Assembly: GCA_946811185.2 (NCBI GenBank)
Contig: OX328110.1
Span: 21,066,456-21,130,455 of the forward strand
From: Hippopus hippopus
Taxonomy: Eukaryota > Mollusca > Bivalvia > Cardiida > Cardiidae
DNA length: 64,000 nt
Direction of reading: 5' to 3'
The position numbers were made by a program, and so were the translations under genes. Positions 11,324 to 20,046 of this stretch are shown here, in pieces. Each line of letters opens with the position of its first letter. Within the stretch, counting starts at the first letter, position 1. A model generated the notes under the pieces. The model worked only from the letters and a program-made list of their open reading frames with translations. It was not told the DNA's origin and did no database searches.

Positions 11324-11756
11324 CATTGTAATCTAGGAAAACATGCAATTGCGATTTTATGCTGAATAAAACATGTTGTAAATGAACGAATTGTCTCCGT
11401 GATATGCTTGTACTTTTGAAAGCGGCATAACGACTGCTTGGGTTCCTGTCTGATCATTGCCCCCTTCTGTTTATTTTTATGTTACTTCGTCAAAAATGAC
11501 ACCAAAAAATAGATTTATAGATCAATTTCGAAGATCGATGTAGAACGAGATAAGGACTGATCAAGTAATTATTGGCGCCTGGACCCAGGCTGAACAGCTT
11601 CTTTTGTCACGGTATTTTCACATGCATTCATGTTTTGTATCATCACCATTAGTATCTTACAAGGTGATTTTCAAAGTTATCTGCTACATATGTGTTTAAT
11701 TGTGAAGGTGCTGACTTCTGTAGTTTTAGTTGAAGCGAACGCCTAACAAGACGTCA
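11324..11756. other. No feature seen
   Basis: Anonymous sequence without ORFs of note or recognised repeats. Confidence 0.4.
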
Positions 11757-11950
11757 AAAGTTAAAAGTCGTCCATATTAATAACTGCATTATGCTGACGA
11801 AAATAAAATGTGGCTCATATAATGGAACTTGTTTGAAAGCGAAGAAAACATTGTGGGAATAGGGAAAATGATGGTTACCAGCATTTTCTCCTTTTTCCGC
11901 AATGTTTTGAAAAACAATCTCTCTGTGGTTGTTAAAATAGGTGCCAGTCT
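11757..11950 (+). repeat. F1 palindromic MITE, diverged
   Basis: AAATGTGGCTCATATAATGG and the hairpin GAAAACATTGTGGGAATAGG to CTCCTTTTTCCGCAATG are clear. The ends are eroded. Confidence 0.65.
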
Positions 11951-12074
11951 GGCAAAAAGTTTTGATTGAACTTAACTCACCTAGCATTTATAGCGAGACT
12001 TCCGGTAGAACAATTTTTTTTTTTAATGTTTTTACAAGACATTGTATTCAAATACAAACTACAACCTCAATCCT

Positions 12075-12160
12075 ATAGGCTCCAAATTGGCCCAATGGTC
12101 AGGGGAGCCGACTTGGAACTCGGCGAACCGAGATCGATACCGCACCCAAACCAGAAAAAA
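12075..12160 (+). repeat. tRNA-like sequence (SINE head)
   Basis: GGCCCAATGGTCAGGGGAGC resembles an A box and GAGATCGATACCGC a degenerate B box. It runs into an A-rich stretch at 12150-12240. The arms do not pair as a working tRNA. Confidence 0.3.
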
Positions 12161-12497
12161 AAAGCATAGAGAACGGGGAAAAAAGAGAAAGACAGCTGGA
12201 TAGAGAAACCAAGAGCCGGATAGACAACGGGCAAAAAAGACACTTGGGTAGGCGATGGTGGGACACAGGGAAATTACCTTTTACTACTCTTGTGTATTGG
12301 AAATTATCAATTTTAATACTGAGATGTTTATTAAAAAATGAATATTATTATTTTTTTTTTACAAGTTCATAAAACTTGTTTTGTCTGTGCTGAAATCAAC
12401 TTTAAGCAAGAAGAACACCAAATTACAAGAAGAAAATGTTTTAATACTCCAAATGTTTACAACAGAAACATATTATCCAAACATCAAATTCAACAAC

Positions 12498-12695
12498 CTT
12501 AAATCAAAAAGACGGCTTAAGAAAACACTGTGGTAAAAGGAAAAAATGCTGGTTACCAACATTTTCCCCAATTCCCACAATGTTTTATACCCTTTCACAC
12601 ACAATTACCATCATTTTGAATGATATCTAATTTGCTGACTGCAAATGCCTTCAATACAAATTAATCTAAAAGTTTGTCATCTGAAAGAGGGTCAG
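12498..12695 (-). repeat. F1 palindromic MITE, diverged
   Basis: Hairpin from GAAAACACTGTGGTAAAAGG to ATTCCCACAATGTTTTATACC, then GACTGCAAATGCCTTCAATA. The ends are weakly preserved. Confidence 0.65.
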
Positions 12696-12711
12696 TACAA
12701 AAATACAAGTC

Positions 12712-12941
12712 TTAACTCTGTACCAAGCAACACCTAGTTTCAATGACCATGAAAAAGAAGGCTTATGAAAACATTGTGAAAAAAGGAGAAAATGCCGATA
12801 TCAGCATTTTCTCCTTTTCTCACAATGTTTTCTGTCCATATTGAAGACAGAAATCATCATTCAAGGTAAAACTGTTTTGTCCTCTGCAAATGCTTTAAAC
12901 TTGGTTTGAGTCAACAGTTTTGTCGTTCAGTAAAGAGTTAA
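12712..12941 (-). repeat. F1 palindromic MITE
   Basis: TTAA at both ends (TTAACTCTGTACCAAGC to GTTCAGTAAAGAGTTAA). Hairpin arms around GCCGATATCAGC are 60+ bp long. The block CTCTGCAAATGCTTTAAACT is retained. Confidence 0.8.
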
Positions 12942-12979
12942 ATAGAATCATTAAAAATATTGAAACAATTTCATTATCT

Positions 12980-13215
12980 CTCCATCAAACAACTAAATTT
13001 TAGCCTGGTCCAAATTGGAAGACAACAAATTGAATTAGACATAACAATAGAATTTGTCTTTCAAGGGGAAGAAAACAATGTGGAAAAAAGAAAATGCTGG
13101 TTACAAAAACATGCTGGCTACAAACACAATCACAAATTTTCACAATGTTTTAAAAAACCTTGCGCATCTCTTTCGTTTAAAAAAAATGGCTGGTCTGAGA
13201 AAAATTTTTAATCAA
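12980..13215 (+). repeat. F1 palindromic MITE with disrupted hairpin
   Basis: CAACTAAATTTTAGCCTGGT and CCAAATTGGAAGACAAC mark the left half. The apex has been locally duplicated and diverged: ATGCTGGTTACAAAAACATG, then CTGGCTACAAACACAATC. Confidence 0.65.
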
Positions 13216-13246
13216 GACAATCCCCTAATCACAATACAGAATAATT

Positions 13247-13476
13247 TTAAAACTCCTTACCAAATCATGAAATTTTAGACTTGCCCATATTGAAAGCATT
13301 TGAAGACGACTAACTAGATGTGGCCGAAATGATGTGATCTGACTAAGAAAGGGTAGAAAACATGGAAGAAAGGGACTAAATGCTGTTTACCAGCAGTTTC
13401 ACCATTTCCCAAAATGTTTTCAAAAGCCTGTTTAATCATGGTTTTTTGAACAATGGCTAGAATGGTAAAGAGTTAA
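13247..13476 (+). repeat. F1 palindromic MITE
   Basis: TTAA at both ends, CTCCTTACCAAATCATGAAA left and GAATGGTAAAGAG right. Hairpin around ATGCTGTTTACCAGCAG, arms partly decayed. Confidence 0.75.
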
Positions 13477-13519
13477 AATTAAGACAAACTCATCACAATA
13501 CAAGTTTACAGTTTATAAA

Positions 13520-14005
13520 CTTTTTACCAAACCACAAAATTTCAGAATTGTCTGATTTAAAAGCATCTGCAGAGGACACGCGAGATGTAGCTCTTATGAA
13601 AGAATTTGTCTTTCAGGAGATAACAAGCAATTTCATTGAAACGATATGCTCCGCTGAAAAAGACCTGTTCAAAAATTTATGCGACCGCATAACTTAAAAT
13701 CGCTTCCAGTCAGCCATTTTGCATCGAATCAAAAAAAAAAAAAAAAAACAGTATGTCGGTGGAATAGGTTATTGCACACATGTATAAAGTTTCAGGAAAT
13801 TCTGTCCAATGGAATTGGAGATATTGTCCTGGATGGACAGACAAATGGACGGATGGACAACGCTAAAACTATATCCCTCTGCCTTTGGTGGGAGATAAAA
13901 AATGCAATGTACAGGGAGAAGATGCTGGTTTTAAGCACTTCCACCATTTTCCACAATGTTTTCAAAAGCCTACAACAAAAACAGTTTTTGAAACAAAGTG
14001 GTTTT
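13520..14005 (+). repeat. F1 MITE split by a nested element
   Basis: The left half, 13520-13622 (TTTTTACCAAACCACAAAAT, GCATCTGCAGAGGACAC, GAATTTGTCTTTCAGGAGAT), and right half, 13910-14005 (ATGCTGGTTTTAAGCAC, CCACAATGTTTTCAAAAGCC), belong to one F1 element. The intervening 13625-13905 is a separate hairpin-ended repeat. Confidence 0.65.
13625..13905 (-). repeat. Hairpin-ended repeat (family E) nested in F1
   Basis: Read on the minus strand it begins with the imperfect hairpin ATATCCCTCTGCCTTTGGTG / GGGAGATA (13871-13897), then GTTTTAGCGTTGTCCATCCG, a CTGTCC-rich run, and TTTATACATG. The same head (hairpin, TAGTTTTTGCGTTGTC) occurs at 39611. It also carries an A17 run near 13733-13749. Confidence 0.6.
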
Positions 14006-14013
14006 ATAAAGGT

Positions 14014-14232
14014 TTAACCCTTAGGCTGCTAAGCGTGACTCATTGACCTTTTGAGGACAGTGTAGATCAAGATCAGACTGCACACAATGTGCAGTCTGAT
14101 CTTGGATCTACACTTTCCAATAAGGAAATGTTTTTCTCCACAAAATAGGTTTGAAATAGCTTTATTCAGTTATTCAGTTTTTACCATCTGCATGAAAGTT
14201 TCAGTTGACTCATTTGGCAGGATAACGGTTAA
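14014..14232 (+). repeat. F2 palindromic MITE, complete
   Basis: TTAACCCTTAGGCTGC at the left and GGATAACGGTTAA at the right give TTAA on both sides. Near its left end lies a ~54-bp palindrome (14060-14113), GTGTAGATCAAGATCAGACT paired with its complement across a short CACAATG centre. It is a different sequence family from F1 but has the same TTAA-plus-hairpin plan. Confidence 0.8.
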
Positions 14233-14234
14233 AT

Positions 14235-14387
14235 TAAGACACAATTAAGGCTTTTGAAAATATTGTGGGGAAAGGAGAAAGTGCTGCTAACCTGACTCTT
14301 TTTCTTCCTCACACTTTTTCTACTCCTCTCTGACAAAATTTCACCATTTGACAAGTGTAATATTTTGTAACTTCTGTAAAAAGTTAA
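14235..14387 (-). repeat. F1 fragment, diverged
   Basis: AAGGCTTTTGAAAATATTGT and GGAAAGGAGAAAGTGCTGCT are recognisable. It ends CTGTAAAAAGTTAA. The right arm is largely unrecognisable. Confidence 0.6.
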
Positions 14388-14436
14388 ACAAATTCCATGT
14401 TTCTACAACATAACTGACATCCTGAAACACATCACC

Positions 14437-14636
14437 TTAAATCTTTACCAAACAACAGAATTTTAGACCAGTCCAAATTGAAAGCATTTACGACAAATAA
14501 AATGTTGTACAAATCATAAAATCTCTTTGAAAAGACAGAAAACATTGTGGGGGAAAAGGAAAAAATGCTGGTTACCTTTTCACATAATGTTTTCAAAAAG
14601 TATTTTAAAATTCGGGATTGTGTGGTAAACGGTTAA
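14437..14636 (+). repeat. F1 palindromic MITE, one arm shortened
   Basis: TTAA at both ends (TTAAATCTTTACCAAAC to GTGGTAAACGGTTAA). After ATGCTGGTTACC the right arm lacks its AGCATTTTCTCC segment, so the hairpin is truncated by about 15 bp. Confidence 0.78.
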
Positions 14637-14962
14637 ACCAAAATCTTGGACTGAACTATTCCAAACTCAAAAGCCTGTAGACATAAATGAAAGAATGGAG
14701 ACACAAAAATGTTAAACAGGTACTGAAAAATTAAAGTCAACTCCTTCAATACAATACTAATAAAAATAGAATCACATTTTTTTGAAGGCAACAATTGTAA
14801 ATCTATTGCAAACTTAAGAGCTCCATCATAAATCAGAACAATGTAGCCATATTTCAAAGGCATAGCACAGTACGCTATCTTTTCCAATATTTTTCCACAA
14901 TGAGTACCAGTAAGTGCAAAATGTATAAAAAATGAGGACAGATGAAACATTCTTTAAAAACT

Positions 14963-15192
14963 TTAAACTCTTTGCCACACGACAAAATTTTAGTCTTGCC
15001 CAAATTGGAAGCATTTGCAAGCAACAATTTAAATGTGTTTCAAGTGATGAAGCTTGTCTATGAAAGGGTCGAAAACATTGTGGAAAAAGGAGAAAGAGCT
15101 GATTACCAGCATTTTCCCCTTTTCTTACAATGTTTTCAAAAGGCTTCTTCCTTAGGATCATTAAAACTATGAATTGTGTGGTAAAGACTTAA
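14963..15192 (+). repeat. F1 palindromic MITE, complete
   Basis: TTAA + ACTCTTTGCCACACGAC at the left, TGTGTGGTAAAGAC + TTAA at the right. GAAAACATTGTGGAAAAAGG pairs with CCTTTTCTTACAATGTTTTC around GATTACCAGC. About 230 bp. Confidence 0.82.
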
Positions 15193-15304
15193 AAACAATC
15201 CCCTCTTCAATATTACGCCTAAAAAATCTTTAAAAAAAAAATCCAATCTAAGCAAAAAGCAAACTATTGCAATTCAACTCTTTGTCTTTTTGATGGGAAA
15301 TCTA

Positions 15305-15380
15305 ACTATAGGACAGGGTTGATCAAGATCATATGGCACATTCTGTGCAGTCTGATCTTTGATTTACACTGCCCACAAAA
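15305..15380. repeat. F2 palindrome core
   Basis: GACAGGGTTGATCAAGATCA and TGTGCAGTCTGATCTTTGAT flank a short centre, with the typical CACTGCCCACAAAAG exit. Outer ends are not delimited. Confidence 0.65.
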
Positions 15381-15500
15381 GTGCATTGCAAGGCATACAG
15401 CAGCCAAATGGAGAAATAGCACTCTCTGTTCCAAGTGTGTAATGATTCTAAACCCCTGGTTATGTCCTTGTAAATTTGATATGTCACCTGCAATTGTTAT

Positions 15501-15670
15501 CAGAGCTCCAGATAGAGGGAGTGATTCTGATTTCAAAATTGAAAATATTAATTATTCTCCACTAAACCCTATGTTGTGGGTACTCATTAGAATTGTCTCA
15601 TCGAGACATAGGGTTTCAAAGAGATATAATGACTTTAGAATACCATCACTCCCTCTTATCGGGAGCTCTG
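15501..15670. mobile_element. 170-bp MITE with 5-bp duplication, hAT-like
   Basis: Termini CAGAGCTCC and GGAGCTCTG are perfect inverse complements. GTTAT lies immediately outside both ends (15496-15500 and 15671-15675). A second inverted pair inside (AACCCTATGT / ACATAGGGTT) makes most of the element palindromic. CAG-type termini with a 5-bp duplication fit the hAT5-like group by inference. No coding capacity. Confidence 0.55.
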
Positions 15671-15839
15671 GTTATGATACTGGACAAGTCAAAAATTTGG
15701 TCAGCTGGTATGGAGCTACGTGTTATCAAGTACTCCCTCTATTTCTCAGAGCCCTGAATTAATGAAATGGTTCTTGAAATTATGAAAACTCAGTAAAACT
15801 GTTGCTATATCAATTTTGCTTTGGCCAGAATATGTTACT

Positions 15840-15915
15840 AAATAGTGGACAGTGGAGTTCCAAGATCAGACTACACAGAAAGTGCCATCTGATCTTGATC
15901 TTCACTGTCTTCAAA
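15840..15915. repeat. F2 palindrome core
   Basis: GTGGAGTTCCAAGATCAGAC pairs imperfectly with CATCTGATCTTGATCTTCAC; exit CTGTCTTCAAAAG as in other F2 copies. Confidence 0.6.
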
Positions 15916-16062
15916 AGAAACTTAAGCAAGTTGAAGGGCTTAACAAATTCACAGCAGATCATTTTGAATAGACCCTGTAACAGGAGGGTCATGATGGTCC
16001 TGTATCACTCCACTGCCTCACACCTACATGTAAGTGATCCATAAATGGCATGGAGAGGGACA

Positions 16063-16255
16063 TTAACTCTTTACCTAATGCCTAAAGTCTCTAAGCAACC
16101 AAATTCTAAGCATTTGCAGACAACAAATTCAGCTTAGTTCAAAAGATTAATGTTTTTGAAATGATAGCCAACATTGCAGGAAAGGAGGTTTTTTTCTCTT
16201 TTCCCCTCAATGTTTTCAAAGGCCGTCCTCTTGAAAGTGGACAATACATGGGACT
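16063..16255 (+). repeat. F1 palindromic MITE, diverged
   Basis: TTAACTCTTTACCTAATGCC left end, AGCATTTGCAGACAACAAAT block and CCCCTCAATGTTTTCAAAGG. The hairpin centre is lost. Confidence 0.65.
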
Positions 16256-16418
16256 GCTTTGTTCACAGTTTTAACTGTTTTACCATTTTCTCCTTTTCCC
16301 GCAATGTTTCCTGTCTTTTCAGAGAGGAATTCCATCATTTGAGCCACAATTAATATGTCGTCTGCATTTGCTTTCAATTTGGATGAGTCCAAAATTTTGT
16401 TGTTTGGTAAAGAGTTAA
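16256..16418 (-). repeat. F1 fragment
   Basis: Contains only the second arm onward: CATTTTCTCCTTTTCCCGCA, GTCGTCTGCATTTGCTTTCA, GTTGTTTGGTAAAGAG and TTAA at 16415-16418, which it shares with the next F2 element. Confidence 0.7.
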
Positions 16419-16628
16419 CCCTTTCTGTGCCATAGGCCAAAAACAGTGACTTTTGCGGAAGGCACAGATCAAGATCAGACTGCACAGAACATGCAGTCTG
16501 ATCTTTGATCTATACCGTCTGCTTGTGTAGTCAAGCCTATACAATCAAAATCTTTGTAAGTTTCAATGGATTGTATTTAGAGCTGTCAAAAAAGGTCAAG
16601 TTTATTTTTTTGGCAATGAAAGAGTTAA
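16415..16628 (+). repeat. F2 palindromic MITE, complete
   Basis: Runs from TTAACCCTTTCTGTGCC to GGCAATGAAAGAGTTAA. Palindrome GATCAAGATCAGACTGCACA with its complement around GAACA. The first TTAA is shared with the F1 copy on its left, so one of the two inserted into the other's flanking TTAA. Confidence 0.8.
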
Positions 16629-16800
16629 TCAAAATAATAATAAAATTCTGAAGGTAAAATAAGCCAATCCTACAAAACATATATTTTTTGAAGAAAAAAC
16701 TGGAATCATACAAACATTGCCCTACACGCTATATGAAACAAACCCTAGAAAAATCTAAAATACACTGTAGAAAAATCAATCATTAAAAATTGGAAATTAT

Positions 16801-17025
16801 TTAATTAGTTACCACACAGCAAAATTTTAGACTTCAGTGAATTGAAGGAATTTACAAAAGACAATTCAAATTTTCTTCAAATGATAGAATTTTTCCTGGA
16901 ATAGAAGGAAAACAATGCCGAAAAAGGAGAAACTACAGGTTACAAGCATTTTTTTCCTTTTCCCACAATGTTTCTTAATCCTTCTTTCTAAGGCTTGTTA
17001 AAACTTTGGATTGTATGATGAGTAC
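16801..17025 (+). repeat. F1 palindromic MITE, diverged
   Basis: TTAATTAGTTACCACACAGC left, CTTGTTAAAACTTTGGATTG right, hairpin arms still visible (GAAAAAGGAGAAAC; CCTTTTCCCACAATG). Confidence 0.7.
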
Positions 17026-17200
17026 ACCAGCAAAATTTGAAAGTACAATACTAACCATGTTGCAATGAATTATTTTTCCTTTGACCAACAAAACACATAC
17101 AAGAATTTTCAGATAAAACAACGCAACCTCACAGCAGCCAATACTTTTGACAAATCAGAATTCTTTAAAACAATCTACAGAATGTCTCCCCATGGATCAA

Positions 17201-17345
17201 GTTACTCTTTACTAAATGACAAAATTTTAGACTTAACGCATTTTGCAGATGTCAAATTCTGTTGGCTGAAGTTACAGCATTTTGCTTCTCAAAGTGAAAA
17301 GTTGGTTAATAGCATTTTTCCCCCACAATGTTTTCAAAGCCCCAT
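17201..17345 (+). repeat. F1 fragment with hairpin deleted
   Basis: ACTCTTTACTAAATGACAAA and TTTTAGACTT at the left, CCCACAATGTTTTCAAAGCC at the right. The left arm and apex are absent. Confidence 0.65.
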
Positions 17346-17349
17346 CTTC

Positions 17350-17577
17350 TTAACTCTTTACCAAACAAAAAAATTTTACACTACTCCAAATTGAAAGCAC
17401 TTGCAGATGACAAAATAAACGTAATTAAAAAATTGAAATTTGTTTCTAGCAGGGTAGAAAACAGTGGGAAGAGGAGAAAATGCTGGTTACCAGCATTTTC
17501 TCCTCTTCCCACAATGTGTTTAAAAGGCTTCTTTTTCAGGGTCCTGAAAACCAGGGACTGTTTTGGTAAAGTGTTAA
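17350..17577 (+). repeat. F1 palindromic MITE with matched arm change
   Basis: TTAACTCTTTACCAAACA to TTTTGGTAAAGTGTTAA, TTAA on both sides. The hairpin centre is T17488. From the family consensus the left arm has A to G at 17471 and the right arm T to C at 17505, exactly opposite positions, so pairing is kept across 24 bp (GTGGGAAGAGGAGAAAATGC on the left). Confidence 0.85.
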
Positions 17578-17924
17578 GGTTTCCTATAACTGCAGATTGT
17601 TTGGTAAAGGGTCAACATTTTAAATAAGGAGCAAACATATCTGGAAAAAAGATTTCAATACTTTTCATTTTTGTTGCATTGGCAACCCAAATTCTTGGGA
17701 ATTCTAAACCTTGGTCAAAAGTATCAGATATTACATCAGAGAAGATACTTGACATTGAAGCTAATAAGCACACGGGTATACTGAAAGGTGCACTGACAGA
17801 CAGTAGCAAACTCAAGCATGAGGTCAAGACAGTATAAAATTGCTTGCCTTGGGCCGGAGGAGTTACAAAGAAAAGTGATCAGCATTTATTATAATTAAAT
17901 CAAAATCTTGAAACAAGTCAAAAC

Positions 17925-17992
17925 AATGTTGTAGAAGGGGAAACTACTTGTTTTGAGCAATTTCTCCTTTTGCAACAGTGTTTTAGGAACTG
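17925..17992. repeat. F1 hairpin fragment
   Basis: GTTGTAGAAGGGGAAACTAC and GCAATTTCTCCTTTTGCAAC resemble the two arms; the ends are missing. Confidence 0.4.
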
Positions 17993-18028
17993 GTTTAATG
18001 CTAGTCAGTTGTATTCAGGTGGTTATGT

Positions 18029-18200
18029 GTTAATCCTCTCCCAAACAATCCTACATTTTTACAATCCTGAGGAGGAAAGATTTTGAAAAGATTGTGTTAA
18101 AAGGAATAAATGCTGGTGACCAACATTTCCTTCTCTTTCCTACAATATTTTCTACCATTTCAGAGACAGATTCCATCATTTATTCCATTGGCAAACAATC
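18029..18200 (-). repeat. F1 palindromic MITE, diverged
   Basis: TTAATCCTCTCCCAAACAAT left end, hairpin around AATGCTGGTGACCAACATT, then CAGAGACAGATTCCATCATT. Confidence 0.65.
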
Positions 18201-18204
18201 CAGT

Positions 18205-18426
18205 CTTTTGACCCTTTACAAAACGACAAACTTTGGACTTCACCAAATTGAAAGCATTTGCAGAAGACAAGTGTTCCTAACCTGATGATTTCTATATTTG
18301 ACAGGGTAGAAAACATGGTGGAAAAATGAGAAAATGCTGGTTACCACACCTCCTTTTCCCACATTGTTTTCAAAAGCCCTCTATTTCAGGGTCATTAAAA
18401 GTCAGGATTGTGTGGTAAAGAGTTAA
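18205..18426 (+). repeat. F1 palindromic MITE, one arm shortened
   Basis: ACCCTTTACAAAACGACAAA left, TGTGTGGTAAAGAG and TTAA (18423-18426) right. ATGCTGGTTACCA is followed directly by CACCTCCTTTTCCCACA, so part of the second arm is deleted. Confidence 0.75.
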
Positions 18427-18652
18427 GAACCTTAGGGAACACTAACTTTGGAAACACTGTGGGAAAAGGAGGAAGTGCTGGTAACCAGTATTTTCTACCC
18501 TTTAAAAGAAATTTTGCACCATTCAAGTGACATTCCATCAGAATCAGATTTGGTCTAGTCTAAAATTTTGGTAATAAAATAGCAACATTTATGGTCTGCA
18601 AACACTTTCAGTCTGGGTGAGGCTAAAGTTTTGTCGTCTGGTACAGAGTGAG
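18423..18652 (-). repeat. F1 palindromic MITE, diverged
   Basis: Begins at the TTAA that ends the previous copy. Hairpin GAAACACTGTGGGAAAAGG around GCTGGTAACCAG; ends TTGTCGTCTGGTACAGAG. Confidence 0.65.
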
Positions 18653-18761
18653 GTGAGATATCAAAATGTTTTCTCAGAAACTGTCATGTTTTCTTCAACC
18701 AGTTTTTCCTTGTTTTTCAATGTTTTCAGCTTACAACCTTCATCATTAACAGTAAATATTG

Positions 18762-19128
18762 TTAAAGGCCCAGTAAAGGCCAAAATATCAAAGCAGGTGT
18801 CACAATACATTTAAATCATACCATTTAAAAGTATGGAAAATATTGTGGAGAGGACAGTCTGTTATCGTGTGGTCGGGCCATATGTTAGTTGCTGGCAGAT
18901 ATAAGAATTTTAAAATCAGGCAAAAAGTAAACAAAAGACACGGCTACCTGGCAGGTTTTAATCTAGTTTTGAAACTGTTTCCTCTGTCAGCAACTAACAC
19001 TTGGACCGACCATACAATGACAGGTTGTCATCTTCACAATAATTTCCATACTTTTAAATGGTATGATATACATTCAAATGCATTTAAACACCCGTTTTGT
19101 TTACATTTGGCCTTTATTGTTACTTTAA
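18762..19128. mobile_element. TTAA-flanked MITE with ~170-bp inverted arms
   Basis: The left arm (AAAGGCCAAAATATC, ATCATACCATTTAAAAGTAT, GTGTGGTCGG, TTAGTTGCTGGCAG) is matched inversely by the right arm (CTGTCAGCAACTAAC, CCGACCATACAATG, ATACTTTTAAATGGTATGAT, ATTTGGCCTTTATTG). TTAA occurs at 18762-18765 and 19125-19128, so this may be a third TTAA family, but the outer edge is less certain than for F1. No coding capacity. Confidence 0.6.
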
Positions 19129-19193
19129 AGAGTATTACATCAGTATGCTTTTACAAACATTTTAATGCCTTTAATTTAAAGACTAAACATCCC

Positions 19194-19415
19194 TTAAATC
19201 TTTACCACATGACAAAATTTAGGACTTTATCCAGGTTGAAGGCATTTGCAGTTGACAAATGTAGCTCAAATCCAGGTTTTATCTTTGACTGGGTACAAAA
19301 CATTGTGGGAAAAGGAGAAAATGCTAGTTACCAAGTTCTGCTTTTCCCACTGTATTTTCAAAAACATCCTCTGACAAGGTTGTTACAATTTGAGATTGTG
19401 TGGTAAAGGATTAAC
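19194..19415 (+). repeat. F1 palindromic MITE
   Basis: TTAAATCTTTACCACATGAC to TGTGTGGTAAAGGATTAA, TTAA at both ends. GAAAATGCTAGTTACCA then a shortened right arm (CTTTTCCCACTGTATTTTC). Confidence 0.78.
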
Positions 19416-19498
19416 CCTTTAATTGCCAAATGAACCAAACACACATCTACAGTCTGAAGCAAAAACCTTTGTAAATCCAATATCAAGGTTGATTCTAT

Positions 19499-19726
19499 TT
19501 AACCCTTTACCACACAATGACGACTTTTAACACCGCTGATAGAGAAGGCTTTTGAAAACATTGTGGGAAAAGGAGAAAATGCTGGTTACCAGCATTTTCT
19601 CCTTTTCCCACAATGTTTTCTACCCTATCAAAGAAAAATCATTTCATATGAGCCACACTGAAACTGTCATCTGCAAATGCTTTCAATTCGGACAGGTCTA
19701 AAATTTGTCGTGTGGTAACGAGTTAA
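19499..19726 (-). repeat. F1 palindromic MITE, best-preserved copy
   Basis: TTAA + CCCTTTACCACACAATG at one end and GTCGTGTGGTAACGAG + TTAA at the other give short inverted termini. The central hairpin (19554-19620) is a perfect 67-bp palindrome: 33-bp arms starting GAAAACATTGTGGGAAAAGG around a single T. Internal length 220 bp. Short inverted CCCTTTACC termini beside TTAA are what piggyBac-superfamily elements look like; that assignment is inference. Confidence 0.88.
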
Positions 19727-19744
19727 AATGTCTCAGCATCACAG

Positions 19745-19810
19745 ACAGCAGACCAAAGATCTGACTGCATGTTTTGTGCAGATTGATCTTGATCTAAACT
19801 GGCTGAAAAG
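19745..19810. repeat. F2 palindrome core
   Basis: CAAAGATCTGACTGCATG and GTGCAGATTGATCTTGATCT around TTTT. Ends not delimited. Confidence 0.6.
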
Positions 19811-19814
19811 CAAT

Positions 19815-20046
19815 TTAAATATTTACCAAACGACACAATTTTAGACTTGTCCAAATTGAAAGCATTTGCAGACGACAAAATAAACGTTACTCAAAAATTG
19901 AAACTTGACTTTAGAAGAGTAGAAAACATTGTGGGAAAAAAAGGAGAAAATGCTGGGTACCAGCATTTTCTCCTATTCCCACAATGCTTTCAGAAGGCAT
20001 CTTCCTCTGGGTCATAAAAACCAGGGATTGTTTGGTATAGGGTTAA
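19815..20046 (+). repeat. F1 palindromic MITE
   Basis: TTAA, ATTTACCAAACGACACAATT, GTCCAAATTGAAAGCATTTG left; GTTTGGTATAGGGTTAA right. Hairpin GAAAACATTGTGGGAAAA to TCCCACAATGCTTTC. Its right TTAA (20043-20046) is also the left TTAA of the next copy. Confidence 0.83.

Noticed and set aside
15319..15762. 147-aa plus-strand frame
   Set aside because: It spans an F2 core and a MITE with inverted arms, so the frame is built of unrelated repeats.
18843..19406. 187-aa plus-strand frame
   Set aside because: Crosses the long-arm MITE and an F1 copy; no motif and no codon continuity beyond repeats.
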